Below are positions 10,379 to 20,336 of a stretch of 64,000 nucleotides of DNA, in pieces. Both the position numbers and the translations under genes were made by a program. Below the pieces are notes generated by a model, which saw only the letters and a program-made list of their open reading frames with translations, searched no databases and was not told the DNA's origin. This stretch comes from Paralithodes platypus (lineage: Eukaryota > Arthropoda > Malacostraca > Decapoda > Lithodidae): contig CM064517.1 in NCBI GenBank assembly GCA_032716605.1, positions 25,539,340-25,603,339 on the forward strand, read 5' to 3'. The number at the start of each line of letters is the position of its first letter. The stretch's first letter is position 1.

Positions 10379-10600
10379 GATGACTCATTTCATACTCTTC
10401 TTCTGGCAACCATTAGACGATTTTATTAAGCTGGTCACGTTAACCCTTTCAGTACACGATGACGCATTTCTTATTTTGATTCCGGCTACCAGTAGGCGAT
10501 TGTATTAAGCTTTGGATGGTCTGCTTAACCCTTTCAATATACAATGACGCTTTATTCGTGCTTACTCTGGCTACGACGAGAGAAAGAGGGTAGGTCTCGC
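10379..10600 (+). mobile_element. Tandem half-units of family C
   Basis: Three successive segments carry the phrase ctggcaaccattagacgatt or close variants. Two begin with ttaaccctttca-type motifs (near 10440 and 10522). This is one arm of family C repeated head to tail. Confidence 0.55.
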
Positions 10601-10679
10601 TCGTTCTTAGTGGTTAGCCGGTTCCAACACTAAAACTGACGATAACCTTTTAATTGACCTGCTTTACAATATACAGCAA

Positions 10680-10876
10680 GATTGTGATATCGCTCGCCAG
10701 GAAAAAATCGACACCTAAATGGCATGAAAGGTCTTAAAATTGACAGAAAGGGAGCGAAAGTTCTTAAAATCGCCAAAATAATGGGGCGAACGTCTTAAAA
10801 TCTCAAAAGCAATCGGGCTAAACATGACGGAGAAAGGTGTCTAGAAAAAAATCCCTCAAGTGGAAATCTCCCCTGG
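10680..10876 (-). mobile_element. Family B fragment, minus orientation
   Basis: Starts within gatatcgctcgccaggaaaa, runs through atcgacacctaaatggcatg and taatggggcgaacgtcttaa, and ends gtggaaatctcccct. Lacks the half beyond the core. Confidence 0.75.
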
Positions 10877-10901
10877 AAGTAGAGCGAAACTTACGTTAGC
10901 T

Positions 10902-10980
10902 AAATTATGTTGCATCATTTACAATATTCCGCTTACTGAACAAATTATGTTGCATCATTTACAATATTCCGCTTACTGAA
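10902..10980. repeat. Perfect 40-bp tandem duplication
   Basis: aaattatgttgcatcattta continuing to ttccgcttactgaa occurs twice at a 40-bp step. Confidence 0.9.
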
Positions 10981-11010
10981 TAAATAATTGGTCAAACACT
11001 AAAGATTGTT

Positions 11011-11570
11011 AGCCCCTTCTGTTACTTCTGTAAGAGCGGCGTGTTCTTTATTTTATTCTAGCTTATATAGACGATTTTATACAGCTTGGGAAGGATATAT
11101 GGTAGCTTAAGGAGAGGTTTCTAGTTTATTTCCTACTCTTCCAGCAATCTTAAAATGTCACCCCCTTTGACCCCCTTTCAAGATAAATTTTTACATTTTT
11201 CGGTAGAAACATTTCCCGGTCGAAGGCCGGTTACTCTTAAATTACAGGCTCGCTATCGCTCGCCAGGATAAAATCGACACCTAATTTGCACGAAAGGTCT
11301 TAAAATTGACAGAATGGGGCGGAAATTCTTAAAATCACCAAACTTATGGGGGCAAACGTCTTAAAATCTAAAAAACAATGGGGCTAACCATGAGGGAGAA
11401 AGGGGTCAAGAAAAAAATCCCTCAAATGGAGACCTCCCCTTAAAGGATTAATTGAGATAGTCTGTACCCTTTTAATTGATAAGATGTCCTTCCTATGCTG
11501 AAAATCATCGTATAAGAGTTGCCAAGATATAATGAAAAAGACGTCACCTGTACTGAACGTGTATAAATAA
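11011..11570. mobile_element. Family C element split by a nested family B element
   Basis: Left arm 11011-11106 (ttctagcttatatagacgat) and right arm 11444-11570 (ttaattgagatagtctgtac, then gacgtcacctgtactga) are separated exactly by the TTAA-bounded family B copy at 11107-11443. Confidence 0.7.
11107..11443 (-). mobile_element. Family B TTAA element (copy 4), nested in family C
   Basis: TTAAGGAGAGGTTTCTAG to GACCTCCCCTTAA. Minus orientation, with gctatcgctcgccaggataa and ggtcgaaggccgg. TTAA at both borders supports insertion into a TTAA of the family C host. Confidence 0.85.
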
Positions 11571-11585
11571 AATGCAATAACTTAC

Positions 11586-11674
11586 ATGAGGGTGAAGAAG
11601 GCGATGAAGGAGGTGATGAGGGTTCCAGGAGGGGCGGGACATTTGAAGCCTCGATTCTTCATTGTCCTCAACAT
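11586..11674 (-). CDS. Candidate first coding exon, membrane-anchored protein
   Basis: On the minus strand an ATG at 11674-11672 directly follows an in-frame TAA. A second in-frame ATG lies at 11662. The frame stays open to a strong donor (CTCAT|GTAAGTTATT). The encoded start is MLRTMKNRGFKCPAPPGT followed by a hydrophobic run (LITSFIAFFTL), which fits a signal anchor or first membrane segment. It ends in phase 2. The start lies in an imperfectly duplicated stretch (gattcttcattgtcctcaac occurs again near 11765), which weakens the call. I do not recognise the family. Downstream exons would lie at lower coordinates. Confidence 0.38.
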
Positions 11675-11804
11675 TTAATCAAAGCCGTGGTTCTTCACTG
11701 TTGCGAGCAATTGAAGCCTGTGACTCTTGATTGTTCCGAATATTTGAATCCTTGACTCTTCATTGTCCTCAACCTTTAAAGCCGTGGTTCTTCCAAATAA
11801 TGCA

Positions 11805-11880
11805 CAAACTTATCTCGAAGAGGGGGTCTTGGGGGTCTTTTATTGATAAGCTTGATGGAAGTCTAGGGAGGAAGGTTAAA
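11805..11880 (+). mobile_element. Family B right-end fragment
   Basis: cacaaacttatctcgaagag to ttgatggaagtctagggagg matches the right part of family B. Confidence 0.55.
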
Positions 11881-11987
11881 AGACTCGATAAATATATAAA
11901 TTAATTAATTGATTACTAAATAAGGTCTCCAATTAAAGGTAACTACAAATGTATAGTTATTCCGTACGAAAGTTTTCACCACGATGA

Positions 11988-12240
11988 GGTTAAAGATATG
12001 GCTGTAAGTCCCTGAGATTCATGATGTCTTGAGGATTGAGATACGTTTAGACCATTTACTCTGACTAACATTAGACGATTTTATTCAATTTAGGAAGAAC
12101 TTGTGGGAACTAGAGAGTTAATCGAGATATAAACCCTTTTGATTCCCAGAGATCCTTCCTAAGTTGCATAAATAACATCTCCCAATGATAACCAGGATAA
12201 AGTGTTGAAATGCCTCCTCAAAAACTGATAAAGTTAAGGT
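11988..12240. mobile_element. Family C element, strongly diverged
   Basis: cattagacgattttattcaa, then gagttaatcgagat and gagatccttcctaagttgca follow the family C arm-centre-arm order. Termini are decayed. 12240-12600 holds no recognisable feature. Confidence 0.5.
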
Positions 12241-12637
12241 GGTGTTAAAAGAGCGATTTTTCCGGGCAATTGTAGTTTGGCAGGCTCAAAATTTAACCCT
12301 CTCCGACATATGGCGCGATTTTGAGCCTATTGGAGATACTTTAAAGCCTTTGTTACCATCAAGGGTATTTAGAAACCTTTAGTTTAGTTACTTCAACCTC
12401 TGCAGTTGTCTTTGAGTTAGCTGTGGGCAGAAAACTAATTTTGGAGAGGTAATTATAAGAGTGAGAGAACTCTATTTCTTATTAAGTTTCATAACAATTA
12501 AACTACCTAACACAATCTACCTTCGATCTAGTTTCTGATTACAATGAGAAAGAGCCTCAAAATATTATGATAAAAATCTTGCTATTAGAAAAATGCCGGA
12601 AAAAGCGATCTTGTGACTTGGACTTTTACACATACCG

Positions 12638-13320
12638 AACACACACACACACACACACACCCACACCCACACACACCCACACCCCTTGTTCCTTCAGCCC
12701 CCCGCAACACCCACACACCTTGTTCCTCCAGTACCCCTTAACACCCACACCCCTTGTTCCTTCAGCCCCCCAGAACACCCACACACCTTTTGTTCCTTCA
12801 CCCCCCCCCCCCGCAACACCCACACACCTTGTTCCTCCAGCCCCCCAGAACACCCACACCCACACATGCACCTTATGCCTCCAGCCCCTGGAACACCCAC
12901 ACCCACACACCTTGTTCCTCCAGCCCCTGGAACACCCACACCCACACACCTTGTTCCTCCAGCCCCCTGGAACACCCACACCCACACACCTTGTTCCTCC
13001 AGCCCCCTGGAACACCCACACCCACACACCTTGTTCCTCCAGCCCCCTGGAACACCCACACACCTTGTTCCTCCAGCCCCCTGATACACCCACACCCACA
13101 CACCTTGTTCCTCCAGCCCCCCATAACACCCACACCCACACACCTTGTTTCTCCAGGCCCCCAGAACACCCACACACCTTGTTCCTCCAGCCCCCTGGAA
13201 CACCCACACCCACACACCTTGTTCCTCCAGCCCCCCAGAACACCCACACCCACACACCTTGTTTCTCCAGTCCCCCAGAACCCACACCCACACCCACACA
13301 CCTTGTTCCTCCAGCCCCCG
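12638..13320. repeat. Minisatellite, 40-bp unit (34-bp variant)
   Basis: About 17 units of cacccacacaccttgttcct plus ccagccccctggaacaccca, with and without an internal cccaca hexamer. It begins in a CA run. All six frames are largely open because the unit lacks stops. The Pro/Thr/His and Val/Gly/Cys-rich ORFs have no other support as genes. Confidence 0.95.
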
Positions 13321-13394
13321 GATCAAACTGAGTCACTGACGGCTGCCGGACGAAGCTCCTTGGATTGGAGGAGTGGTAAAGGACGTATTTTTTA

Positions 13395-13565
13395 GGGGGC
13401 GTTTGGGGGGGACACCCTTCTCCCTCATATTTAGCCCCATTAGTTATTTGTTTTTTTAGACGTTCTCCCCATTAGTTTGGCTATGTTAAGATCTTTTGCC
13501 TAATTTATTAATGTTGTCAATTTATAAACTTGTTGTGCCATTTAGGTGTCGATTTGTTCAAGTTG
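13395..13565 (+). mobile_element. Family B left-half fragment
   Basis: gacacccttctccctcatat, tagccccattagtta and gtgccatttaggtgtcgatt follow family B order and stop before the core. 13566-14095 shows nothing I can assign. Confidence 0.55.
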
Positions 13566-14099
13566 TGTCAGTTGGGAATGTATAGGCCTATTTGTAATAT
13601 ATAAGACAGTTGGCGACGTTAATGCTGTGCTAAAATGTAGTGTTGTTGACACTAGAGCTATAATAACCAACCCTCCCACCACAACTACACAGTAACCATC
13701 GAGGTGAAACTGTAAAGTCATCAGGCACAATGTATATAACGGGAGTGGTTTGTGGCCTATGACTTTTTATCTTTTACTGTACTTCTTATATTTCAACTTA
13801 TTCTTCCTCTATCCAAAACTCTCTACTCTCCTACAAGACTTGCTCTCCTACTTTACTCTAGCCATCGTATCGTATCTCTGACTTGGTTGAGTCGAAGTAT
13901 TTTGTTTTTGTTTTGTCATATCTTACTTTTCTTTTTAGCTTACTCTTTCTCTATAAAACCAACCATTTATTATAACTTCACTCTCGCCATCCATCTATCG
14001 TCCCTTGAATATAAAAATAGTAAAATAATAAACAATATCAAATAGGACAGCCCTCCACCTTTTACTCTTCCACTTCCTTCTTCCTTTCTCTACTTCTCT

Positions 14100-14252
14100 G
14101 TTTTTTCCTGACGAGCGATAGCGAGCTTGCAATTTAGGAGGAACCAGCTTTTCTACCGAAAAATTTACAAAATGATCTCGAAGGGTGGGTCTTAAGTATG
14201 TTATATATATATAATATATACTTAATGGAGGCCTAGGGAGGAAGTTAAAATA
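14100..14252 (+). mobile_element. Family B right-half fragment
   Basis: cctgacgagcgatagcgagc, ctaccgaaaaatttacaaaa and cttaatggaggcctagggag, broken by a short AT run at 14200-14217. Confidence 0.6.
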
Positions 14253-14299
14253 GTAATGCATAAATGTACTGTATACTGTAAATTAACAAATAAATAACA

Positions 14300-14655
14300 C
14301 CTACCTCTTTCAGCGCCTCTTACCCTTATGATCTGGCTACCATTAGACGATTGTGTCCAGCTTGTGAAGACGTGTAGAAGTCAAAGGGTTAATTTATAGT
14401 TTCCCTTTCTGTTATTCTGGCTAATGATAAACGATGTTTTCCATTTTGTGAAAGACCTGTGAGAGTCAAAGGGTTAATTGAGATAATATTCCTTTCTTCA
14501 TTGTATCCAGGCTGTCAATAAACGATTGTATGTAATTTATGAACAACGTTGGACTCAAAGGGTTTATGGAGATAGTTTTACCTACTTTTATTCCTTGAGA
14601 TCCTTCCAAAGATACATCAAAATAATGATAGACGAAATAAGAGGAAGAATGGTGT
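14300..14655 (+). mobile_element. Tandem half-units of family C
   Basis: Three head-to-tail arms, each with a ctggctaccattagacgatt-like phrase and ending tcaaagggttaattgagata or a variant (near 14390, 14472, 14560), then one opposite arm (gagatccttccaaagataca). Confidence 0.6.
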
Positions 14656-14674
14656 AATCGCATACTGATTTAGT

Positions 14675-15000
14675 TTAAGGGGAGGTATTTAGTTTGTTCC
14701 GTAGACCTCCATCAAGCTTAAAATTACACCCCCTAGAGTCCCTTTCAAGATAAATTTGTACATTTTTCGGTAGAACAATTTCCCGGCCGAAGGCCGGTTC
14801 CTCTTAAATTACAGGCTCGCTATCGCTCGCCAGGATAAAATCGACACCTGAATGGCATGAAAGGTCTTAATATGGGGTGAAAGTTCTTAACATTGCTAAA
14901 CTAATGGGGCAAACGTTTTATAGTATCAAAAGCAATGGGGCTAAACATGAGGGTGAAAGGGGTCAAGAAAAAAATCCCTCAAGTGGAGATCTCCCCTTAA
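14675..15000 (-). mobile_element. Family B TTAA element (copy 5, 326 bp)
   Basis: TTAAGGGGAGGTATTTAGTT to GTGGAGATCTCCCCTTAA. Minus orientation with ggccgaaggccgg and gctatcgctcgccaggataa. Both TTAA borders intact. Confidence 0.9.
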
Positions 15001-15219
15001 TGCAGTACGGTCCGTCATAATTTAATACAGTACGGGGTGAGAGAACATAGTCATTTAATACAGTACGGGGTGAGAGAACATAGTCATTTAATACAGTACG
15101 GGGTGAGAGAACATAGTCATTTAATACAGTACGGGGTGAGAGAACATAGTCATTTAATACAGTACGTGGTGAGAGAACATAGTCATTTAATACAGTACGG
15201 GGTGAGAGAACATAGTCAT
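15001..15219. repeat. 33-bp tandem array, six units
   Basis: Unit aatacagtacggggtgagag plus aacatagtcattt, nearly identical. Because 33 is divisible by 3 an 11-residue repeat ORF appears. I regard it as incidental. It abuts a family B end. Confidence 0.92.
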
Positions 15220-15375
15220 TGTATTTGTTTACCTAAATGAAAAATGAATCGGTTAGCAGTAAATTTATCAATGCTTAGTGGAATTATATGAACCTGTACA
15301 AATACTATGGGTCTGCATCAAGGGACTGGAGTTCTCGAATAGGGGCTCCAGTCCTGACGTTTTTCTTGTGTTGGC

Positions 15376-15701
15376 TTAAGGGGAGATCTCCACTTGAGGG
15401 ATTTTTTTCTTGACCACTTTCTCCCTCATGTTTAGCCCCATTGCTTTTGATATTATAAAACGTTTGCCCCATTACTTTAGCGATTTTAAGAACTTTCACC
15501 CCATATTAAGACCTTTCGTACAATTCAATTGTCGATTTTATCCTGGCGAGCGATAGCGAGCCTGTAATTTAAGAGGAACCGGCCTTAGGCCGGGACATTT
15601 TTCAACCGAAAAATGTACAAATTTATCTTGAAAGGGACTCAAGGGGATGTAATTTTAAGCTTGATGGAGGTCTAGGGAACAAACTAAATACCTTCCCTTA
15701 A
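15376..15701 (+). mobile_element. Family B TTAA element (copy 6, 326 bp)
   Basis: TTAAGGGGAGATCTCCACTT to ATACCTTCCCTTAA. Contains gcgagcgatagcgagcctg, ggccttaggcc and aagcttgatggaggtctagg. Confidence 0.9.
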
Positions 15702-15945
15702 TAATTCAGACGGGTTGATAGCCTCTGAAGCCCTGTTTTAACTAAGCAAATCTGCATCATACATGTCAAATTAATGCTAAGTTGTCATAAAAAACAAAAC
15801 ATTTCGCTGCAAAATCTTCATAATAACTGAGTAATCAAGTTGGGACATGACATATTACTGTCACCTGATAATATATAGGGCTGCGACCGATCAGTGTACC
15901 AATAAACCTATGCAATATACAATTATATATATATATACCTATTAT

Positions 15946-16075
15946 GTGCTGGATAACACTAATCGAGTATATTCAGTTTAGGAAGGGTATTTGGAAGCTA
16001 AGGATTATTAGAGACAGTCACAACCATTTTGAGTCTGACGGATCCTTACCAAGCTGCACAAAGATATACAAAGTT
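15946..16075. mobile_element. Family C remnant
   Basis: aatcgagtatattcagttta, attagagacagtcacaacc and cggatccttaccaagctgca keep family C order without terminal TTAACCC. Confidence 0.45.
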
Positions 16076-17775
16076 ATACATTAGGTATAACTAGTAGGAT
16101 AAGTACATTTGCAGACGATACCAAAATGGGGAGAAAAAATGATTCAGTTAGAGATATAGAGTGTCTGCAAAGGGATCTAGATACCTTACACGAATGGTCA
16201 GTAAAATGGCAGATGAAGTTTAACATTGACAAATGCAAGGTATTAACCTGACAAGCGCGATATAGACCTAGGTGCTAGGGTAGTTATTTGTGCACTTCTA
16301 GCCCTGGATTCTGACAGAATTCGTTATATTTACAATATAAAGCATTATTTGTTTTCGGTATGCTTTTATTTTACATATATGATGTATATATGAACCTTCA
16401 AGAGTGCTAAAATAAGTGGGAAAAGCATTTGGGTGGTGAAAAACGAAGATATTGGCCACCCGGTCATAATCTCAGGCGAGAGAGAGCCACAGGCAGCCCT
16501 CCCCTCTCGCTGTCTGGGAGTCAACTGAGACGAGCGGGGCGGTGTGTGCCGGTGTCTGGGTGTTGCATAACGATCTTTTATGCAACCCACTTGTGCTACA
16601 TTATCGCGGGAGAGAAAAATAACCGATAAATGATGATAATAAGAGGATAAATAGGTGATAATGGAGGGGGGGGGGGAGGGGGGAATAAGGTGGGGAAGGA
16701 GGGAAGGGGGAGGGGTGAGAAACACATGGATGAGTACTAGAGGGGAATTATCTCACCTAGAGACAAAATCCTTTGTTTTGATAGGCCCTTTTTTTTTTGG
16801 AAGGCTTTTTTTATGGTCTTGCTTCCGTGAGGCCTATCGCGTTCCCTATAGGAAGCCTTCCGTGAGGCCTATCGCGCTTGCCGGGTTAAAGATAGGGAAG
16901 ATGCATACACATTTTAAATATAAACTAGCTAATATGGAATTAGAAAACTCAGACTGTGAGAAAGATATAGGTGTTTTTGTTAGCAATGATTTGAAGCCTA
17001 GAAAACAATGTATAAGCGTTCGTAACAAGGCAAACAGGATTCTCGGGTTCATATCTAGGAGTGTGAGTAACAGAACTGCTGATGTTATCTTAAAACTTTA
17101 CTTGTCATTAGTGAGATCCCATATGGATTATGCTGTTCAATTTTGGTGTCCTTATTACAGAATGGACATAGATTCATTGGAGAGAGTACAACGTAGAATG
17201 ACAAAATTATCCATAATATTAGAAATCTTCCGTATGAAGAAAGGTTGAAGAAATTAGGCTTACATTCGTTTGAGAGACACAGAGTTAGAGGTGACATGAT
17301 AGAGGTATTCAAGTGGGTTAGTGGAATTAATAAAGGAGACATGAAAAATGTACTAAAGCTCAGTGATAGCGAAATAACTCGTACAAATGGTTTCAAATTA
17401 TATAAATTTAGTTTCAGAAAAGATATAGGCAAATATTGGTTTGGTAACAGAGTTGTAGATGGGTGGAATAGGCTACCAAGTGATATAGTGGGATCAAGAA
17501 CGATAGGGAGCTTTAAGATAAAATTAGATAGGCATATGGACGAGATGGGTTGGGTTTGAGGGGGATCTACCAGGTGTGGGCCAATCGGCGCTCAGCAGAC
17601 CCCCGTAATCTTGTGTTAATCTCTGACCGTTTTGGTGGGGTCAGTACTCAAGGTATTAGTGAGATTGGTCTATAATTGGGCCTTGTAATTGGGGTTGGGT
17701 GTGACAGGGATCTGCCTTGTATGGGCCGATCAGCGTTTTGCAGACTCCCATTTTCTTATGTTCTTATGTTCTTAA
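16076..17775 (+). mobile_element. Degraded CR1-like LINE copy, interrupted
   Basis: 16084-16246 encodes the RT segment around the catalytic site (FADDTKMG, LQRDLDTLHEWSV). 16887-17558 encodes DLKPRKQCISVRNKANRILG to the C-terminal WNRLPSDIVGSRTIGSF region, with a frameshift near 17205. The 3' UTR ends in a tandem octamer TTCTTATG. It closely matches the fuller copy at 55166-57110, which supplies the empty site for the insert at 16243-16889. Inactive. Confidence 0.85.
16243..16889. mobile_element. TTAA element inserted in CR1 (647 bp)
   Basis: Left end TTAACCTGACAAGCGCGATA, right end ATCGCGCTTGCCGGGTTAA, imperfect inverted repeats. The uninterrupted CR1 at 56223-56235 reads aaggtattaaagatagg, so exactly one TTAA was the target and it was duplicated. 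The segment holds a G-rich tract at 16664-16715. No transposase ORF. Confidence 0.85.
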
Positions 17776-17813
17776 TGAAAGCCGAAACATAAGGAAGGAA
17801 AGCGTCATCGTAC

Positions 17814-18020
17814 CAGGGGTGTAAAAAAGTACTTAATGATTGTACTTAAGTCCAAGTAAAAGTATGTACTGGAAAAGTTACTGAAGTAAAAGTAAAAGTT
17901 CCCAAGTAGAAATGTACTTAAGTTAAAGTAAAAAAAGTATCTACCGAATGAATTACTTAAGTACCAAAAGTAAAAAGTAATATCCTAATCTATTACTATA
18001 TATATATACCGATATACTGG

Positions 18021-18076
<56 letters not shown>

Positions 18077-19396
18077 GTGTGTGTGTGTCAACATGAACTA
18101 AAACTAATAGTTAACTATTACAGGAACCTTGACTTTCAAGTGTTCCCCCTCTTGTTATCTTACAATCACACACTTCTTATAATGTAAAACTTGAAGATAT
18201 ACGGACGAGTCGATATAATCAGTGCTCTTTATAACCAGTGTTATCTATAACATTCTGAAGAAAAAATAGAACCAAGCACAGAAGAAGAAAAACGTATTCA
18301 TTATGCTTATCTAATTGTAGAGATTTTGATTATATGACATTGAGAAAGTGCTTTGATTCGGGATAATATCTCCTTAGAATATATTCAACTCGGTAAAAGC
18401 TGCAACTAAGTTTAGGTTCAATTAGTTCAAGACCATAACAGAATAGATATTAAACAGGGTTAATTATGATTATGCTGGATTAAACAAGTGATATTAGGTA
18501 TAAGATTTGGTAAATGAAAATATGGCAAGTTAGATTATATCAGGTAGAATATATTGTAGTTAGTAAATAACCTAATAAATAATATTACAGTGTGACACTA
18601 TGCAGGTAGCTCTGTACGAGGGACTATGTACAGGCATATATCTATACTCCGGGATTTCCCTAAATTTAGTTTTACTCTTGATGGTTTGCTCATGTGTTCG
18701 TTATATAATTTCAACTATTTCTTCAGATCGTGAGGAGTGGTTATTTCAAAGCCATAGTTTGCAATTTTTTTTTTTTTACGGAATAGCATAATTTATATTA
18801 TCATATATTTATATAATCTTCATTTTATCAACAACGGACAATACATTTATTCTTTGAAGGATTATTCTAAATTGCTAATGCTAGTTTAACAATTATGGTT
18901 AGCTTCGTTACATGAAATTCAAAAATGTATTACCGTTCAAATAAATATAGATAAATATAAATAAAATTATCATGCTGAGTCACGGGTGGAAAGTGTAAGG
19001 TGTTAAACCTTTGGGATCAGGTGGTACAAAGGGAGAGTCATTAGGATGTGTGGGGGAGAGGGGAGGGCTCTCAGCGCCATATAAATATAGTGGTGACCTT
19101 TGAACTAGCTAAGGAATGTCACACCTACATTCAGGTGAATGTCCATGGGAAATGCTACCTGGAATTTCAAATCTATTGGGAAGAATATTTAGGAAATTTG
19201 CTGAAGTTGTACTCTACAAAATTAAAAGAAGTAAATGAAATGTAGTGGAGTAAAAGTACAAGTAATTCTTCTAAATACTACTCAAGTTAGAGTAAAAGTA
19301 CTGGACAACAAATCTACTTTTTAAAAAGTAGATACTGAAAAAATATACTTAAGTACTGTACTTGTGTAAATGTACTTCATTACCTTTACACTCCTG
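17814..19396. mobile_element. Nonautonomous hAT-type DNA transposon, 1583 bp
   Basis: Left end CAGGGGTGTAAA, right end TTTACACTCCTG. Flanked by a perfect 8-bp duplication CATCGTAC (17806-17813 and 19397-19404), the hAT signature. The subterminal regions are dense in aagtac/aagtaaaagta motifs in inverted arrangement, as expected of transposase-binding regions. The inside is AT-rich with a TA microsatellite near 18000-18075. No transposase-like ORF is present. It lies 38 bp beyond the CR1 3' tail. Confidence 0.88.
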
Positions 19397-19526
19397 CATC
19401 GTACTATGAAAGGGATTAGTAGGTTGTGAGAGGTTGCGGTCCCTCAATTCTCCCTGCACTTTATAAGCTAATTAGGAGAGCTCAGACGGTATTGAGCACC
19501 ATAATTTACTGGTTCGGCTCAATGGT

Positions 19527-19826
19527 TTAAGGAAGGGGTTTAGTTTGCTCTCTAAACCTCTATCAAGCTTAAAAAAAACACCCACAAGACCCCCTTCGAT
19601 AGAAATTTGTAATGTCCCGGCCGAAGGCCGATTCCTCTTCAAATACAGGCTCGCTATCGCTCGCCAGGAAAAATCGACACCTAAATGGCACGAAAGGTGC
19701 CAAAGAAATGGGGCAAAAGGTCTGAAAATCGCCAAACTAATGGGGCGAATGTCTTGTAATCTCATAACTAATAGGGCTAAACATGAGGGAGGAGGAGGAC
19801 TCGAGAAACCAACTGCCTCCCCTTAA
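19527..19826 (-). mobile_element. Family B TTAA element (copy 7, 300 bp)
   Basis: TTAAGGAAGGGGTTTAGTTT to AACTGCCTCCCCTTAA. Contains cggccgaaggccg, gctatcgctcgccagga and atcgacacctaaatggcacg. Slightly shorter than the 326-bp copies. 19827-20336 holds nothing assigned. Confidence 0.85.
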
Positions 19827-20336
19827 GACACTATGCTAGGTAGATATTGTTGTTGTTCTTTAGTCAGGTCTAACTTATTCTAGGAGGGGTAGTAGCATCT
19901 TATATAATTTATTTATTTGTTATTGTATATACTGTAGGTATGAAACAGTTTAGAATAAATAAGACTAGCTTTGAATGGTTTAGGTATACAGTATTTAATT
20001 TACAAATATCAGTGTTGCATATGTATGTGTGCTAGATTTGTTTTCCTTAATTGTAATTAAGATTTGAAGGTCAATTCAGGTTGTATGATCGCTGGTCGGC
20101 CTCTTACATGATTATCATATCGTGTTGATTGTGGTAGGCTTGACTGCTAATAAAGACAAGTTTACAAAAGTAAAGTCGCCACTGCATCACCTCCTTTATA
20201 ATAAAACTTCATGCAGCACACATTCCATTCACAATATTCTGGTTATATCTATTATATTTCATGTCTCTTGCAATATTATGACGGTAGTGCCAGCTACTAT
20301 GTTGAATGTTATGGCTATTTATAATATTTGTCTTAT

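Noticed and set aside
12567..13395. Proline-rich and Gly/Val/Cys-rich long ORFs on both strands
   Set aside because: The 40-bp minisatellite lacks stops in most frames. Multiple overlapping long ORFs on both strands indicate an artefact of the unit.
15001..15240. Regular 33-bp repeats as a CRISPR array or an 11-residue repeat protein
   Set aside because: Units are directly adjacent with no unique spacers, the genome is eukaryotic, and the reading frame is a by-product of a period divisible by three.
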